Shown here piece after piece: positions 8,336 through 18,205 of a stretch of DNA of 64,000 nucleotides (position 1 is the first letter of the stretch; the number at the start of each line of letters is the position of its first letter). Under the pieces are notes generated by a model. The model saw only the letters and a list, made by a program, of their open reading frames with translations. It searched no databases and was not told where the DNA came from. The position numbers were made by a program, and so were the translations under genes. Source of the DNA: Acinetobacter sp. GSS19. GTDB taxonomy: Bacteria; Pseudomonadota; Gammaproteobacteria; Pseudomonadales; Moraxellaceae. The DNA lies in assembly GCF_028621895.1 (NCBI RefSeq), contig NZ_CP117520.1:1488001-1552000 (forward strand). Direction: 5' to 3'.

Positions 8336-10447
8336 TTAATGGTTAGAGGGTTTTTGCAAGGTTGCTGGATCGACATACACCGCTTCAGCTTCATGTACAG
8401 TCGGCACTTTGCTCGCCAATGCACGGCGAATCACACCAATCGATGCAAACACCATAACGATCGCCACGATCATAAAGAAACCACACAATATGGCATTGAT
8501 CTGATTCGACAATGCCACCGTTTGCATTTCTGCCAGTGATTTTGCCGGAGCCAGTAATTCACCACGTGCCATCGCATCCGAGAAACGATTGGCCTGTGCC
8601 AAGAAACCAATTTTAGGATTTTCATGGAAAATCTTTTGCCAACCGGCAGTCATACAGGTAATGAACAAAAAAATCGTCGGGAGAATGGTGACCCAGACAT
8701 ATTTTTCTTTCTTCATTTTAAACAGAATCACGGTACCCAGAATCAACGCCATCGCGGCCAACATCTGGTTACCGATACCAAACAATGGCCATAACGAGTT
8801 AATCCCGCCTAGCGGATCAACCACGCCTTGATAAACGAAGAAGCCCCAACCGGCTACAGCCACTGATGTACCCACCAAGTTACCAAAGAATGAGCCTGAA
8901 TGTTTCAAGGCTGGAACAACAATACCGACCGTATCTTGCACCATGAAACGGCAAGCGCGGGTACCCGCATCGACTGCAGTAAGAATGAATAAGGCTTCAA
9001 ACAAGATGGCAAAGTGATACCAGAACGCCATCATCGAACGGTTATTGAAAATCTCGGAAATGATATGTGCCATCCCGATTGCAAAGGTCGGTGCACCACC
9101 CGTACGGGATAGGATTGAGCTTTCACCCACTTCTTTGGCCAACAGAGCCAAGGTATCAGGCGTAACGACAAAGCCCAAGTTACGTACCGCTTCTGCTGCA
9201 CTTTCCACAGTGGTGCCAAGCACAGCCGCAGGCGCGTTGATCGCAAAATAAATGCCGGGTTCCAGTACTGTGGCACAGATCATCGCCATGATGGCAACAA
9301 AGGACTCCATCAACATACCGCCATAACCGATCATTCGAATATCGGCTTCAGTATTCACCAGTTTCGGTGAGGTCCCACTCGATACTAATGCATGGAAACC
9401 AGAAATCGCACCACAAGCAATGGTAATAAACAGGAATGGGAACAAACTACCCGCAAATACCGGGCCTGTACCATCAATAAAATGGGTGACGGCCGGCATT
9501 TTCAGCTCAGGTAAAGCCACCATGATCCCGATGGCCAAACCGGCAATTACCCCGATTTTCAGGAAGGTCGACAGATAATCACGTGGAGCCAATAGCAGCC
9601 AGACAGGTAATACAGAAGCAATAAAACCGTAGATAATCAGACACCAGGTCAATTGTGTGCCGGTTAAGGTAAAGAACGGCCCCCAGTAAGGATCCGCGGC
9701 CACTTGGCCACCATACACAATCGCCAGCATCATCAGCACAAAACCGATGATCGAGACTTCTGCGATCTTGCCTGGACGGATGAAACGCATATACACGCCC
9801 ATAAACAAGGCGATCGGGATGGTTGCAGCAATACTAAACACACCCCATGGGCTATGTGCCAAGGCTTTCACGACTACCAACGCCAACACGGCCAGAATAA
9901 TGATCATCACACCTAAAGCACCAAGCATGACCACAATCCCGGCGAAAGAGCCCAATTCTTGTTTAGCCATTTCACCGAGCGAGCGGCCATCGCGACGTGT
10001 TGAAATAAACAGCACCAAAAAGTCTTGCACGGCACCTGCGAGCACCACCCCAGCCAATAGCCAGATGGTGCCAGGCAAATAGCCCATTTGTGCAGCGAGA
10101 ATCGGTCCTACGAGAGGTCCAGCACCAGCAATCGCAGCAAAATGGTGGCCAAAGAGTACATATCTGTTGGTCGGCACATAATCCAGACCATCCATTAAAC
10201 GGTGGGCTGGGGTCAGGCGTCGGGCATCCAGTTCGAATACCTTATTGGCAATAAATAAACTATAAAATCGGTATGCAATGCTATAGATACAGATCGCGGC
10301 CAGTACCAGCCAGACGGCGTTGACATGTTCACCACGGCTAACTGCTAAAATCCCAAAGGAAATTGCACCGACAATGGCGACTAAACTCCAGATCAGTTTT
10401 GAGGGGAGAGTAGATTTCGTTTGAATCATGTTCATAGAAAACCTCAT
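8336..10447 (-). CDS. cstA: CstA-family carbon starvation/pyruvate transporter
   Basis: Polytopic inner-membrane protein of 703 aa with about 16 to 18 transmembrane segments and the typical length of CstA/BtsT. Family blocks include TPAHRLMDGLDYVPTNRYVL near residue 80, GHHFAAIAGAGPLVGPILA near 100, and FHALVSSGTSPK near 350. Members take up pyruvate, and peptide uptake has been reported for CstA. The gene forms an operon with ybdD. An upstream regulator such as the BtsSR two-component pair is not present in the window, so control is unknown. CstA and BtsT cannot be firmly separated by eye. Confidence 0.9.
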   Translation of the reverse strand: MRFSMNMIQTKSTLPSKLIWSLVAIVGAISFGILAVSRGEHVNAVWLVLAAICIYSIAYRFYSLFIANKVFELDARRLTPAHRLMDGLDYVPTNRYVLFGHHFAAIAGAGPLVGPILAAQMGYLPGTIWLLAGVVLAGAVQDFLVLFISTRRDGRSLGEMAKQELGSFAGIVVMLGALGVMIIILAVLALVVVKALAHSPWGVFSIAATIPIALFMGVYMRFIRPGKIAEVSIIGFVLMMLAIVYGGQVAADPYWGPFFTLTGTQLTWCLIIYGFIASVLPVWLLLAPRDYLSTFLKIGVIAGLAIGIMVALPELKMPAVTHFIDGTGPVFAGSLFPFLFITIACGAISGFHALVSSGTSPKLVNTEADIRMIGYGGMLMESFVAIMAMICATVLEPGIYFAINAPAAVLGTTVESAAEAVRNLGFVVTPDTLALLAKEVGESSILSRTGGAPTFAIGMAHIISEIFNNRSMMAFWYHFAILFEALFILTAVDAGTRACRFMVQDTVGIVVPALKHSGSFFGNLVGTSVAVAGWGFFVYQGVVDPLGGINSLWPLFGIGNQMLAAMALILGTVILFKMKKEKYVWVTILPTIFLFITCMTAGWQKIFHENPKIGFLAQANRFSDAMARGELLAPAKSLAEMQTVALSNQINAILCGFFMIVAIVMVFASIGVIRRALASKVPTVHEAEAVYVDPATLQKPSNH

Positions 10448-10555
10448 ATTTTTAATTTCTTGATGATTTAAAGCAGCTCATTTTTATTATTCGTTTTCTG
10501 CTGTTTGTGCTGACTCTACTCCTGATATCTTATTTTTCAACCAATACTTTGGCAT

Positions 10556-10583
10556 AAAAAAGGGATGATTGACATCATCCCTT
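10556..10583 (-). terminator. efp terminator
   Basis: Perfect AAGGGATGA / TCATCCCTT stem with a 6-base loop, followed by a T-run on the minus strand, 45 bases past the efp stop. Confidence 0.85.
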
Positions 10584-10628
10584 ACCACATTAGTCGTATT
10601 TTAACTCTGCGGTTTTATCTTTTTGTAA

Positions 10629-11198
10629 TCAAGCGCGTTCGAGGTATTCACCAGTACGGGTGTCTACGCGTACGCTCTCTTCTTGCTGAACAAAAAGTGG
10701 TACACGTACAACAGCACCTGTTTCAAGTTTCGCTGGTTTACCGCCACCGCCCGAGGTATCACCACGAACACCTGGATCAGTTTCTACGATTTTCAACACG
10801 ACGAAGTTTGGCGCACTGACATTTAACGGCACACCGTTAAACAGCATGATCGTGCAAAGCTCGTTCGAGTCGTCTTTTAACCATTTTGCAGCATCACCCA
10901 TCGCAGTTTTATCTGCAGCGATCTGTTCAAAAGTGACAGGATCCATGAAGTTCCAAAGTTCGCCATCGTTGTACAAGTAGTTCATTTCTACTTCTACGAT
11001 GTCAGCACCTTCCAAACTGTCGCCAGATTTAAAAGTTTTTTCAAGAACTTTACCTGTTTTCAGGTTACGAAGTTTCACACGGTTAAATGCTTGGCCTTTA
11101 CCTGGCTTTACATATTCATTTTCCATGATTGAACATGGGTTACCGTCAAGCATGACTTTAAGACCTTGCTTGAATTCATTTGTAGAATAATTGGCCAT
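10629..11198 (-). CDS. efp: Elongation factor P
   Basis: Translation factor that relieves ribosome stalling at consecutive prolines. It is 189 aa from the ATG at 11198, the family length; an in-frame ATG three codons upstream is also possible. The N-terminal KOW-like domain carries the modification loop KPGKGQAF with Lys34, the residue that EpmA/EpmB beta-lysylate. OB domains follow, and the C-terminal signature is present ([11 protein letters not shown]). The gene is head-to-head with epmB, which encodes its modification enzyme; 70 bases separate the two starts, so the promoters are shared or overlapping. Confidence 0.97.
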   Translation of the reverse strand: MANYSTNEFKQGLKVMLDGNPCSIMENEYVKPGKGQAFNRVKLRNLKTGKVLEKTFKSGDSLEGADIVEVEMNYLYNDGELWNFMDPVTFEQIAADKTAMGDAAKWLKDDSNELCTIMLFNGVPLNVSAPNFVVLKIVETDPGVRGDTSGGGGKPAKLETGAVVRVPLFVQQEESVRVDTRTGEYLERA

Positions 11199-11268
11199 GA
11201 CTGGCACACTCCAAACTTACTAACTCAAATCTAATAATGCTAGACTAGCATTATTTTTAACGTGTGGC

Positions 11269-12285
11269 ATGATAAACTATTTATATCAAGAGCAAAACTG
11301 GCAATCACAACTCAGTGACCTGATTACTGACCCGCTAGAATTACTCACGACGCTTGAGCTATCACCCGATGACTTATTATCGGGCGCGATTCTGGCTTCT
11401 GAACAGTTTAAATTGCGTGTGCCACGTGCATTTGTCGGAAAAATGAACATTGGCGATCCTTATGATCCGCTTCTGCTGCAAGTTCTTCCTCATCACCTCG
11501 AACTAGAAGATCATCCTGGCTTTGTAACGGATCCGCTCGGTGAAGAAGCAGCCAATCAATTTCCCGGTATTCTACATAAGTATAAATCGCGCTTCTTGCT
11601 GACCCTGACAGGGGCATGTGCTGTACATTGCCGTTACTGTTTCCGTCGCCATTTCCCCTATCAAGAGAATCTTCCAAAGCGCGAAGACTGGCCACAGATG
11701 AAAGCTTATATTGAAAGCCAGCCCGATATTAATGAAGTAATTTTAAGCGGTGGTGACCCCCTTACCTTATCTAATCGCAAACTTGCCGAGTGGATTGAAC
11801 GACTTGAATCCATCGCGCAAATAAAATTTTTGAGAATCCATTCACGGGTTCCGATCGTAATCCCCAACCGTGTCGATAAAGAGCTGATTACGCTGTTAAA
11901 AAACAGTAGGCTACGTATTATTCTGGTGATACACTCAAACCATCCAGCTGAGTTAGATGACTTCACCTGCTCCAAACTTTCTGAGTTGGTTCAACATCAT
12001 ATTACGGTATTGAATCAGGCAGTATTATTAAAAGGGGTGAATGATTCAGCCCCAGTCTTGGTAAATTTAAGCTATCGCCTGTTTGAGGCAGGGGTGATGC
12101 CCTACTATTTACACGTACTTGATAAGGTGAAAGGGGCACATCATTTCGATTTATTGTCATCACAGGTGAATGACATTTATCGTGAAATTTTAGCGAATCT
12201 ACCGGGGTTTTTGGTTCCTAAACTGGTCAGGGAAATAGCGGGCGAAAAGAATAAAACACCGCTTTTTGGGGATTCAACTTTTTGA
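11269..12285 (+). CDS. epmB: EF-P beta-lysylation protein EpmB (radical SAM lysine 2,3-aminomutase)
   Basis: Protein of 338 aa of the KamA/EpmB family. It converts (S)-alpha-lysine to (R)-beta-lysine, which EpmA then attaches to EF-P Lys34. The radical-SAM cysteines are at residues 117, 121 and 124 (CAVHCRYC), followed by LSGGDPL near 160 and the HSNHP block near 223. At the C-terminus PKLVREIAGEKNKTP matches EpmB. The short length, without the C-terminal extension of true lysine 2,3-aminomutases, also fits EpmB. It is divergent from efp. The next gene starts 13 bases after its stop. Confidence 0.95.
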   Translation: MINYLYQEQNWQSQLSDLITDPLELLTTLELSPDDLLSGAILASEQFKLRVPRAFVGKMNIGDPYDPLLLQVLPHHLELEDHPGFVTDPLGEEAANQFPGILHKYKSRFLLTLTGACAVHCRYCFRRHFPYQENLPKREDWPQMKAYIESQPDINEVILSGGDPLTLSNRKLAEWIERLESIAQIKFLRIHSRVPIVIPNRVDKELITLLKNSRLRIILVIHSNHPAELDDFTCSKLSELVQHHITVLNQAVLLKGVNDSAPVLVNLSYRLFEAGVMPYYLHVLDKVKGAHHFDLLSSQVNDIYREILANLPGFLVPKLVREIAGEKNKTPLFGDSTF

Positions 12286-12298
12286 GTTTTACAACAAT

Positions 12299-14050
12299 AT
12301 GATGAATAGTGCGATTTCGGATACTTTTCAGACACCTACCGCTTTAATACGCGACCATTTAAGTTTTTCCGGTACCTCCGTGAAAGAAGTACAGGACTGG
12401 ATTTCTTCGTTGTCTATTCTTCAATTGGGTGACTCATCTAAATTGCTGTTTAATGCCCTGATCGAAATCTCTGAACTCAAATGTGCGGAAACCTTGCGTT
12501 TTGACCTGATCCAGGTCTTGCACCATAGTATTGAAAATGTGCTATTAAGTTTGGAAAAACATTTTTCCAATCATGCCTTGATCAGTTCAGACCGGAATGA
12601 ACATATTATTGAATTGGCGATGTTGCTGCGCAGTTATTTCGCCAAGATCTATCAGGACATTACCCTGCGCAGTCACGATCAGTTACAACATCAGAAATTT
12701 TCCCTGTTTGCCTTTAGCCAAAAGAAAAATTTACAGACTGCACGCTCCCTGGCAACTTTTTATAGTTTGCGCCAGTTTGCAGGCCTACTCTATCAACAGC
12801 AAATGTTGTATAGCAGTGCCTTACCAGGTCAATGGCAAGCTGCCCATCGACTCTATAATCTGGCATTGGAGCATGACTATTACAACACCAGCCTCAGTCA
12901 AATTAAAGAAAGTGCACATGGCCTACAGAATATTGCTCAAGCCTATGCTCAATTAATCCTATTGGATATCTTCAACACGCACCAAATCCGTCCGTCAGAA
13001 ATTAATGCCTTGTACGAATGTACTTTTGATTGGGCCCGTCTGATTCAACTTTCAACACGAGAAAATAATACGAGTAAATATCTGGTCGATACACGTACAG
13101 ATGAACGACCGGTATTCAATAAAAAGCAAAGCGATGATTTTCAGGCCAATCTATTCATCAGCACACAAAGTCTACTCGAGCATATCAATAACACCTTAGG
13201 TAAAAATCCAGAGTACCTTTCAAAGAATGAAAAACTGTTCCTGAGCCCTGCATTAAAACACCATGTGCAAACTATTCTCGATAATGATCACATCGAACGT
13301 CAGCATGAGCGTTATGAATATTCAGCACAGTTACAGTTATGTTTTAGCTTGATGACTGCACATTTTTACATGTCAAAAGCGAAAAATTTTTACGAAACGC
13401 TAGAAATCAGCACACGCTTTGACAGGTTGAATGAATCACGAATGCTGGCAGGTTGGACAGATGCGAGCACTTCAGGCACGGCACACACCAAGTTACTCGA
13501 TCGAGAAGCAAAACAGATTTATCAGGCTGACGTGATTGATATTAGTGCCAATGGTTACCGCATTAAATGGACCGGTGAAACGCCAAAAAATCTTCGTACC
13601 GGTGAATTCATTCTGGTTCAGGAAAATAACCAAGGAAAATGGCGCTCTGCGGTCATTCGCTGGATTAAACAAGCGGCTGATAAAAGTTTAGAGCTTGGCA
13701 TAGAAATTCTGGCGCAAGAGATTTATCCTTGTGCAGTGCATATCAAGCCAGAACGACATCTAGATAACTACCATCCCGCGCTGATCTTACAAAATGAACA
13801 AGATGGCCTAGTGAAAACCAGTCTGGTTCTGCCGGGTTCACAAATGTTTAAAGATCAACAAACCATTTATTTACGTCTCGGCAAAGAAGAAATCAAAATC
13901 TATCTACTGAAGACACTGGCAATCACACAAAGTTTTGTCCAATTTGAATTTGAATTATTAAATGATCAGCAGCAATCTATTGTAGATCAGTTTATCCACC
14001 AGAAGGCCGATGAATTGAAAGATCATGATTTATGGGAATCATTAAAATGA
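12299..14050 (+). CDS. PilZ-like domain protein, partner of the FimX-like gene
   Basis: Protein of 583 aa from the ATG at 12299 (a second ATG follows directly; an upstream in-frame TTG overlaps epmB and is less likely). Residues 1-350 are predicted helical, with no motif I recognise. Residues about 380-490 look like a PilZ beta-barrel: the (D/N)xSxxG signature is seen as DISANG near 413-418, followed by alternating beta strands (GEFILVQ, SAVIRWI, ELGIEIL). The arginine pair normally ahead of it is atypical, so c-di-GMP binding is uncertain. The stop overlaps the start of the next gene by ATGA, which suggests translational coupling with a FimX-like protein. Confidence 0.7.
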   Translation: MMNSAISDTFQTPTALIRDHLSFSGTSVKEVQDWISSLSILQLGDSSKLLFNALIEISELKCAETLRFDLIQVLHHSIENVLLSLEKHFSNHALISSDRNEHIIELAMLLRSYFAKIYQDITLRSHDQLQHQKFSLFAFSQKKNLQTARSLATFYSLRQFAGLLYQQQMLYSSALPGQWQAAHRLYNLALEHDYYNTSLSQIKESAHGLQNIAQAYAQLILLDIFNTHQIRPSEINALYECTFDWARLIQLSTRENNTSKYLVDTRTDERPVFNKKQSDDFQANLFISTQSLLEHINNTLGKNPEYLSKNEKLFLSPALKHHVQTILDNDHIERQHERYEYSAQLQLCFSLMTAHFYMSKAKNFYETLEISTRFDRLNESRMLAGWTDASTSGTAHTKLLDREAKQIYQADVIDISANGYRIKWTGETPKNLRTGEFILVQENNQGKWRSAVIRWIKQAADKSLELGIEILAQEIYPCAVHIKPERHLDNYHPALILQNEQDGLVKTSLVLPGSQMFKDQQTIYLRLGKEEIKIYLLKTLAITQSFVQFEFELLNDQQQSIVDQFIHQKADELKDHDLWESLK

Positions 14051-16155
14051 GAAACTCTTTACTGTCGAAAAAGTTAAAGCGTACAGAAACTCGCTTACTC
14101 ATTATTGATGACAACCAGATTCGTTATAACCAAATTCTTGAGTTGCTGGATGCTAAAGGCCATCAGGTTAAAGCCTGCTTACTCGACGATATCAAAAGCT
14201 TTGAAAAACAGCTGCACAATGTCTGGGATGTGGTAATTTTTGGTCGTGCCTATGACTTGAAAGTTGAACAGGCGATTGCCTTGATTCAGGCGTCAAAACA
14301 ACCGCACCTCCCCGTCTTGATGCTTAAACCTGAGGATTATCAGTTCGAACAATATATGACCTTTATCAATAAAGGCATTTATGATCTGGTCAATCTGGAT
14401 TACAGTGCTCGTTTTTATATCGATGTCATTCGTGCCTTATCTTATAGCCGTCTGGTACAAACCCAACAGCATCTAGAAGATGAACTGGAAAATGCCCAGT
14501 CACAAGCACAATCCTTAGTCGAAGACAGTAATAAGGCTGTTGCCATCATCCAGGAAGGTATCCATTTACAGGCAAACCCTGAATATTTAGCTTTATTTGG
14601 CTTTAAAGATGAAGATGAGATTATTGGCCTCCCCCTATTAGATGTCTTACAACCTGCAGATCTAAATGATTTTAAACAGCGTTTTAAGAAAATTTCACAG
14701 GGTCAATTTGATCAGGCATGTTTTGAGATGCATACACGCCAGTCTCAGGCAGCCAGTAAAAATCCTTTACATATCGAGTTCTTGCCTGCTGCTGAAGAAG
14801 ATGCTTTACAGCTGACGATTGATTGTGGCACTGCAAGCAATTACGCTACGCCACATTCCAAAACCACCGAAGGATCTGAAAAAAGCGTTCTGCAGCAACC
14901 TGCGAAGACCTATCAACACATTAATCGCACCTTGCTCAACCAGCCCGCGAATTGTAATGCATTGGTTTCAGTTTCATTAGCCACATGTCCTAATGAAATT
15001 TTCCATACCAATCTCAACACGCTGCAAGGTTATTTCCACAACATCCAAAACTTCCTGAAAGAACAGACTCACTTACCTGTCTTTAAAATCGAAACGGGAC
15101 TTTTTGCTGTACTGGTGCAGGCTGAATCAGCTTCGGTATTAAAATCGCGTTTAGCAGGCTTAGCCGCCCTAGAAAAACCGCAATTGTTGGCTGTAGGCAA
15201 TAGCAGTTACCCACTCCACTTAAAACTGGGTTATGCTGAATTAAAAAGTGAACTGGGCAATGAAGATCAATTGGAAGAATTGCTTAACCGCGCCTTCCAT
15301 AACAGTCTGGCAACCCTGACTCAAGCATCGGATCTTGAATTATCCGCCAAACTTGAAACGACTCCATTAGGTTTTGAAGCCGATCCACAACTCTTGGAAC
15401 AGCCAACAATTTTGCAGGCTTTACAGCAAAGACTGGAAAGTGGTGATATCCGGCTAAAATATCAGCAGCTGTATGATAAATACGATACTAATTTGTATAC
15501 CTATGAAGTCACTAGTGGTTTCATCTATGAAAACCAATGGCACAATTTAGCCGATTTTAGAGAATTGGCGGATGATCCAGAACTGTCTATCAAAGTCGAT
15601 CGCTGGGTATTGGTAGAGGCGTGTAAGCAACTCCATAACTTTATTACGCAGTATCCTGAGGCTAAACTAATTGTCAATCTGAATTCTCCGATCCTGCTAG
15701 AAGATCCACAATTCCCACAACTCGTGGAAAAACTGCTGACCATTGTGGGCAGTCGCGTTAGCCATCCATTGATTCTACAATTCTCGGAAAAAGCACTCAA
15801 CCATGATCTCCCTCTCGTACAGAAACAGATACGGGTATTACGCCAGCATGGTGCTGAGATTTCATTGCGAGATTTCGGAATGTCGATGTACAGTGACTCC
15901 TTCCTGAATCAGGTCGAGATTAATTATCTGAGCTTGGATAGCCGCCTGTCTACCATGCTGGCAGACGATGCGCAAGTCGAACAGCTGCAAGAGAAAATTG
16001 CCAACTTCCTGATTATTCGTCCGGTTGAAATTCTACTTTCCGAATTAAATGATATGAATCTGTTCGCAAATGCCTGGAATGTCGAAGCGCGTTATTTGCA
16101 GGGTGACTATTTCCAGAAAAAACTCGATCATTTAAGCGATGTGCAAGATCATTAA
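14047..16155 (+). CDS. FimX-like degenerate REC-PAS-GGDEF-EAL protein
   Basis: Protein of 702 aa. Residues about 10-130 form a receiver-like domain (LLIIDDNQ) whose phosphoacceptor Asp is missing (VVIFGRAYD). A PAS domain lies at 155-260. A GGDEF-like fold lies at about 295-430, with the active-site motif replaced by ETGLF. An EAL-like domain lies at 445-700, where EAL becomes EVT, the metal-binding DDFG block becomes RDFG, and the catalytic Lys is Ser (NYLSLDS). Asn in VNLNS, Glu in ILQFSE and QGDYF are kept. This order and loss of catalysis match FimX, a c-di-GMP sensor for type IV pili. The start overlaps the PilZ-like gene by 4 bases (ATGA). It is inferred to be a binding protein, not an enzyme. 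Confidence 0.8.
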   Translation: MRNSLLSKKLKRTETRLLIIDDNQIRYNQILELLDAKGHQVKACLLDDIKSFEKQLHNVWDVVIFGRAYDLKVEQAIALIQASKQPHLPVLMLKPEDYQFEQYMTFINKGIYDLVNLDYSARFYIDVIRALSYSRLVQTQQHLEDELENAQSQAQSLVEDSNKAVAIIQEGIHLQANPEYLALFGFKDEDEIIGLPLLDVLQPADLNDFKQRFKKISQGQFDQACFEMHTRQSQAASKNPLHIEFLPAAEEDALQLTIDCGTASNYATPHSKTTEGSEKSVLQQPAKTYQHINRTLLNQPANCNALVSVSLATCPNEIFHTNLNTLQGYFHNIQNFLKEQTHLPVFKIETGLFAVLVQAESASVLKSRLAGLAALEKPQLLAVGNSSYPLHLKLGYAELKSELGNEDQLEELLNRAFHNSLATLTQASDLELSAKLETTPLGFEADPQLLEQPTILQALQQRLESGDIRLKYQQLYDKYDTNLYTYEVTSGFIYENQWHNLADFRELADDPELSIKVDRWVLVEACKQLHNFITQYPEAKLIVNLNSPILLEDPQFPQLVEKLLTIVGSRVSHPLILQFSEKALNHDLPLVQKQIRVLRQHGAEISLRDFGMSMYSDSFLNQVEINYLSLDSRLSTMLADDAQVEQLQEKIANFLIIRPVEILLSELNDMNLFANAWNVEARYLQGDYFQKKLDHLSDVQDH

Positions 16156-16189
16156 GATCTTGCCAACCCAGATAAAAATGCAGAGACAA

Positions 16190-16217
16190 AAAAACGGGCG
16201 AATTGCCCGTTTTTTTC
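16190..16217. terminator. Bidirectional terminator between the FimX-like gene and rpmE
   Basis: Stem AAAACGGGC / GCCCGTTTT with a 5-base loop and T-runs on both strands, placed between two convergent genes. Confidence 0.88.
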
Positions 16218-16227
16218 ATTTTGAGGA

Positions 16228-16455
16228 TTAACCACGTTTGATAGAACGTGACATACCTGCAAAACGTTGTTTGAACTTGTCGATACGACCGCCAGTGTCG
16301 ACGTTCTTTTGCTTACCAGTATAGAACGGGTGGCATGCTGAACATACGTCAAGATAAAGTGTTTCTTTACCTAAAGCTGAACGGGTTTCGATCACGTTAC
16401 CACATGAACAAGTTGCAACAAGTGTTTCGTATTTTGGGTGAATATCGGCGCGCAT
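16228..16455 (-). CDS. rpmE: 50S ribosomal protein L31, zinc-binding form
   Basis: Large-subunit ribosomal protein of 75 aa. It has the four zinc-ligand cysteines at 16, 18, 38 and 41 (CSCG and [10 protein letters not shown]), which marks the C+ type. It is encoded alone, with an AGGAG-like site before the ATG. Confidence 0.97.
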   Translation of the reverse strand: MRADIHPKYETLVATCSCGNVIETRSALGKETLYLDVCSACHPFYTGKQKNVDTGGRIDKFKQRFAGMSRSIKRG

Positions 16456-16646
16456 CGTCGATTACTCCTAATTGAAGAAAGGCTTAAGCTGTCATCGCAA
16501 TTGATCACTCCCAAAATTAGGGGAAAAGGCGAAAATTCGCAGATCAACACCACAACAGACCATTCTTTTGGCCCACCGAGGTTCTAAACCAGAGCTAAGC
16601 ACAACAAGTGGCACGCATTATACGTGAACTCCTGCCAGATTGCGAA

Positions 16647-17633
16647 TCATTCTATAGATGAATCTGAGGATTTCGACCAGGCATTGGCTAATATGCCACA
16701 CACCATCAACTGGATCTGGTGAAAAATCATGATCGGCAACAATAGAATCCCGAGAGGTAAACCCATAAATAAAATTTGCGCCATAGGAACGCCACTGGCC
16801 AAAGTTTTTTTGGAGGCACAAAAGAAAATCGTTTTCTGATCGGCAAGGTCAAACCCAAGCAATCGCGCACACCAAAAAGCCAAACCCATAATCACGGCCA
16901 GTAAAACCGAGCAAACCAGAATCAGCACGAACAAAGTCGATAAGTCCACTTGCTGCCATAGGCCATTGACCACTGCACCGCTGAAAGCACCATACACCAC
17001 CAATAAAATCGACCACTGATCAAAATTTTTCACTAAATTCGGAAATTTTTGCATTTTGGGATAGATCCAAGGTCGCATCAATTGACCCAAGACAAAAGGC
17101 ACCAGTAACAAGCCAATAATCTGCAGAATCGCCTGACTCGGGTCATACTGTGGCGTATTACTCCCCATAATAAACAAGCTCACCAGCAATGGAGTAATCA
17201 ACATACCAATAATGTTGGAAAAAGAGGCACTACAGACGGCTCCAGCGACATTGCCTTGTGCCATAGAGGTAAACGCGATGGAGGACTGCACGGTTGAGGG
17301 CAAGAAGCATAAAAATAGAAAACCCCAATACAGCATTTGCCCCAATAAAGGTTCCAAGATCGGTCGAGCCAAGAGCCCCAATCCCGGAAACAAAGCAAAA
17401 GTAAACAGGAAAATAATACTGTGTAATTTCCAGTGGAATAATCCCTCACGGATCGCATCACGTGATAATTTGGCGCCATGCAAGAAAAACAGCAATGCAA
17501 TTGCACTGGTAGTGAGTACAGAAAAATACTCGGCCGCCTGCCCGGAAATCGGCCACAGACTCGCCAGCAAAACCATTACAAACAATAGAATGGTAAAACG
17601 ATCCAAAGCCAACAATTTCAACATGACATGCAT
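16647..17633 (-). CDS. Bile acid:sodium symporter family (SBF/YfeH-like) transporter
   Basis: Polytopic membrane protein of 328 aa with about nine to ten hydrophobic segments. Near the N-terminus are LFFLHGAKLSRDAIREG and, near residue 115, LPSTVQSSIAFTSMAQGN, both characteristic of the YfeH/SBF-like group of the bile acid:sodium symporter superfamily. The physiological substrate of these bacterial proteins is mostly unknown. A conserved helix-crossover segment SASFSNIIG follows near residue 142. The gene is flanked by rpmE (160 bases) and by gloA on the same strand, but the strong gloA terminator separates it, so it is probably monocistronic. Confidence 0.85.
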   Translation of the reverse strand: MHVMLKLLALDRFTILLFVMVLLASLWPISGQAAEYFSVLTTSAIALLFFLHGAKLSRDAIREGLFHWKLHSIIFLFTFALFPGLGLLARPILEPLLGQMLYWGFLFLCFLPSTVQSSIAFTSMAQGNVAGAVCSASFSNIIGMLITPLLVSLFIMGSNTPQYDPSQAILQIIGLLLVPFVLGQLMRPWIYPKMQKFPNLVKNFDQWSILLVVYGAFSGAVVNGLWQQVDLSTLFVLILVCSVLLAVIMGLAFWCARLLGFDLADQKTIFFCASKKTLASGVPMAQILFMGLPLGILLLPIMIFHQIQLMVCGILANAWSKSSDSSIE

Positions 17634-17651
17634 CCTGCATTTCGATAGTTA

Positions 17652-17711
17652 ATAAAAAGCCCAGCAGACGAAATTCACCAACAGGTCAAATTTCGTCAAG
17701 CTGAGCTTAGG
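17652..17711 (-). terminator. gloA terminator, long hairpin
   Basis: On the minus strand AGCTCAGC plus GACGAAATT pairs with AATTTCGTC plus GCTGGGCT around a 12-base loop, followed by TTTTTATT. It sits 75 bases after the gloA stop. Confidence 0.8.
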
Positions 17712-17784
17712 GGATTCGGACTGAACTTTCAAGAAAATCAAGCAGAATCGAATGATCTCTTAATCATCCAGTTCAATCGCCTTA

Positions 17785-18186
17785 TTAATTATTGCGGGCA
17801 TTCTCATCTTGCTGAATCAGCTCGACTTTATAGCCATCCGGATCCTCAACAAAGGCAATCACGGTGACGCCTCCTTTCATGGGCCCTGCTTCACGCACCA
17901 CTTTACCACCACGGGCTTTGATCTCTTCACAGGCTTGGTAGGCATCCTCGACAGCGATCGCAATATGGCCATAACCATTACCGAGGTCATAACTTTCAGT
18001 ATCCCAGTTATGCGTCAATTCCAGCACAGTTGTGCTGTCCTCATCACCATAACCGACAAAAGCCAAGGTAAAACGCCCTTCTTCATAGTCACGCTTGCGT
18101 AATAAGCGCATACCTAAAACTTCAGTATAAAAAGCCAATGAACGTTCCAGATTCCCCACACGGAGCATGGTATGTAACATACGCAT
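17785..18186 (-). CDS. gloA: Lactoylglutathione lyase (glyoxalase I)
   Basis: Cytosolic metalloenzyme of 133 aa that converts the methylglyoxal-glutathione hemithioacetal to S-lactoylglutathione. The four metal ligands of the Ni-type enzyme are present: His5 (MLHTMLRV), Glu56 (VLELTHNW), His74 (YGHIAIAV) and Glu122 (YKVELIQ). Length and motif spacing match E. coli GloA. It lies 19 bases downstream of the AmpG-type permease gene on the same strand, so the two may be co-transcribed. Confidence 0.96.
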   Translation of the reverse strand: MRMLHTMLRVGNLERSLAFYTEVLGMRLLRKRDYEEGRFTLAFVGYGDEDSTTVLELTHNWDTESYDLGNGYGHIAIAVEDAYQACEEIKARGGKVVREAGPMKGGVTVIAFVEDPDGYKVELIQQDENARNN

Positions 18187-18205
18187 TATCTTGTCCTCAC
18201 TCTCT

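Noticed and set aside
17212..17652. Plus-strand open frame of 146 codons
   Set aside because: It lies entirely antisense to the well-supported SBF-family transporter gene and has a composition typical of antisense reading.
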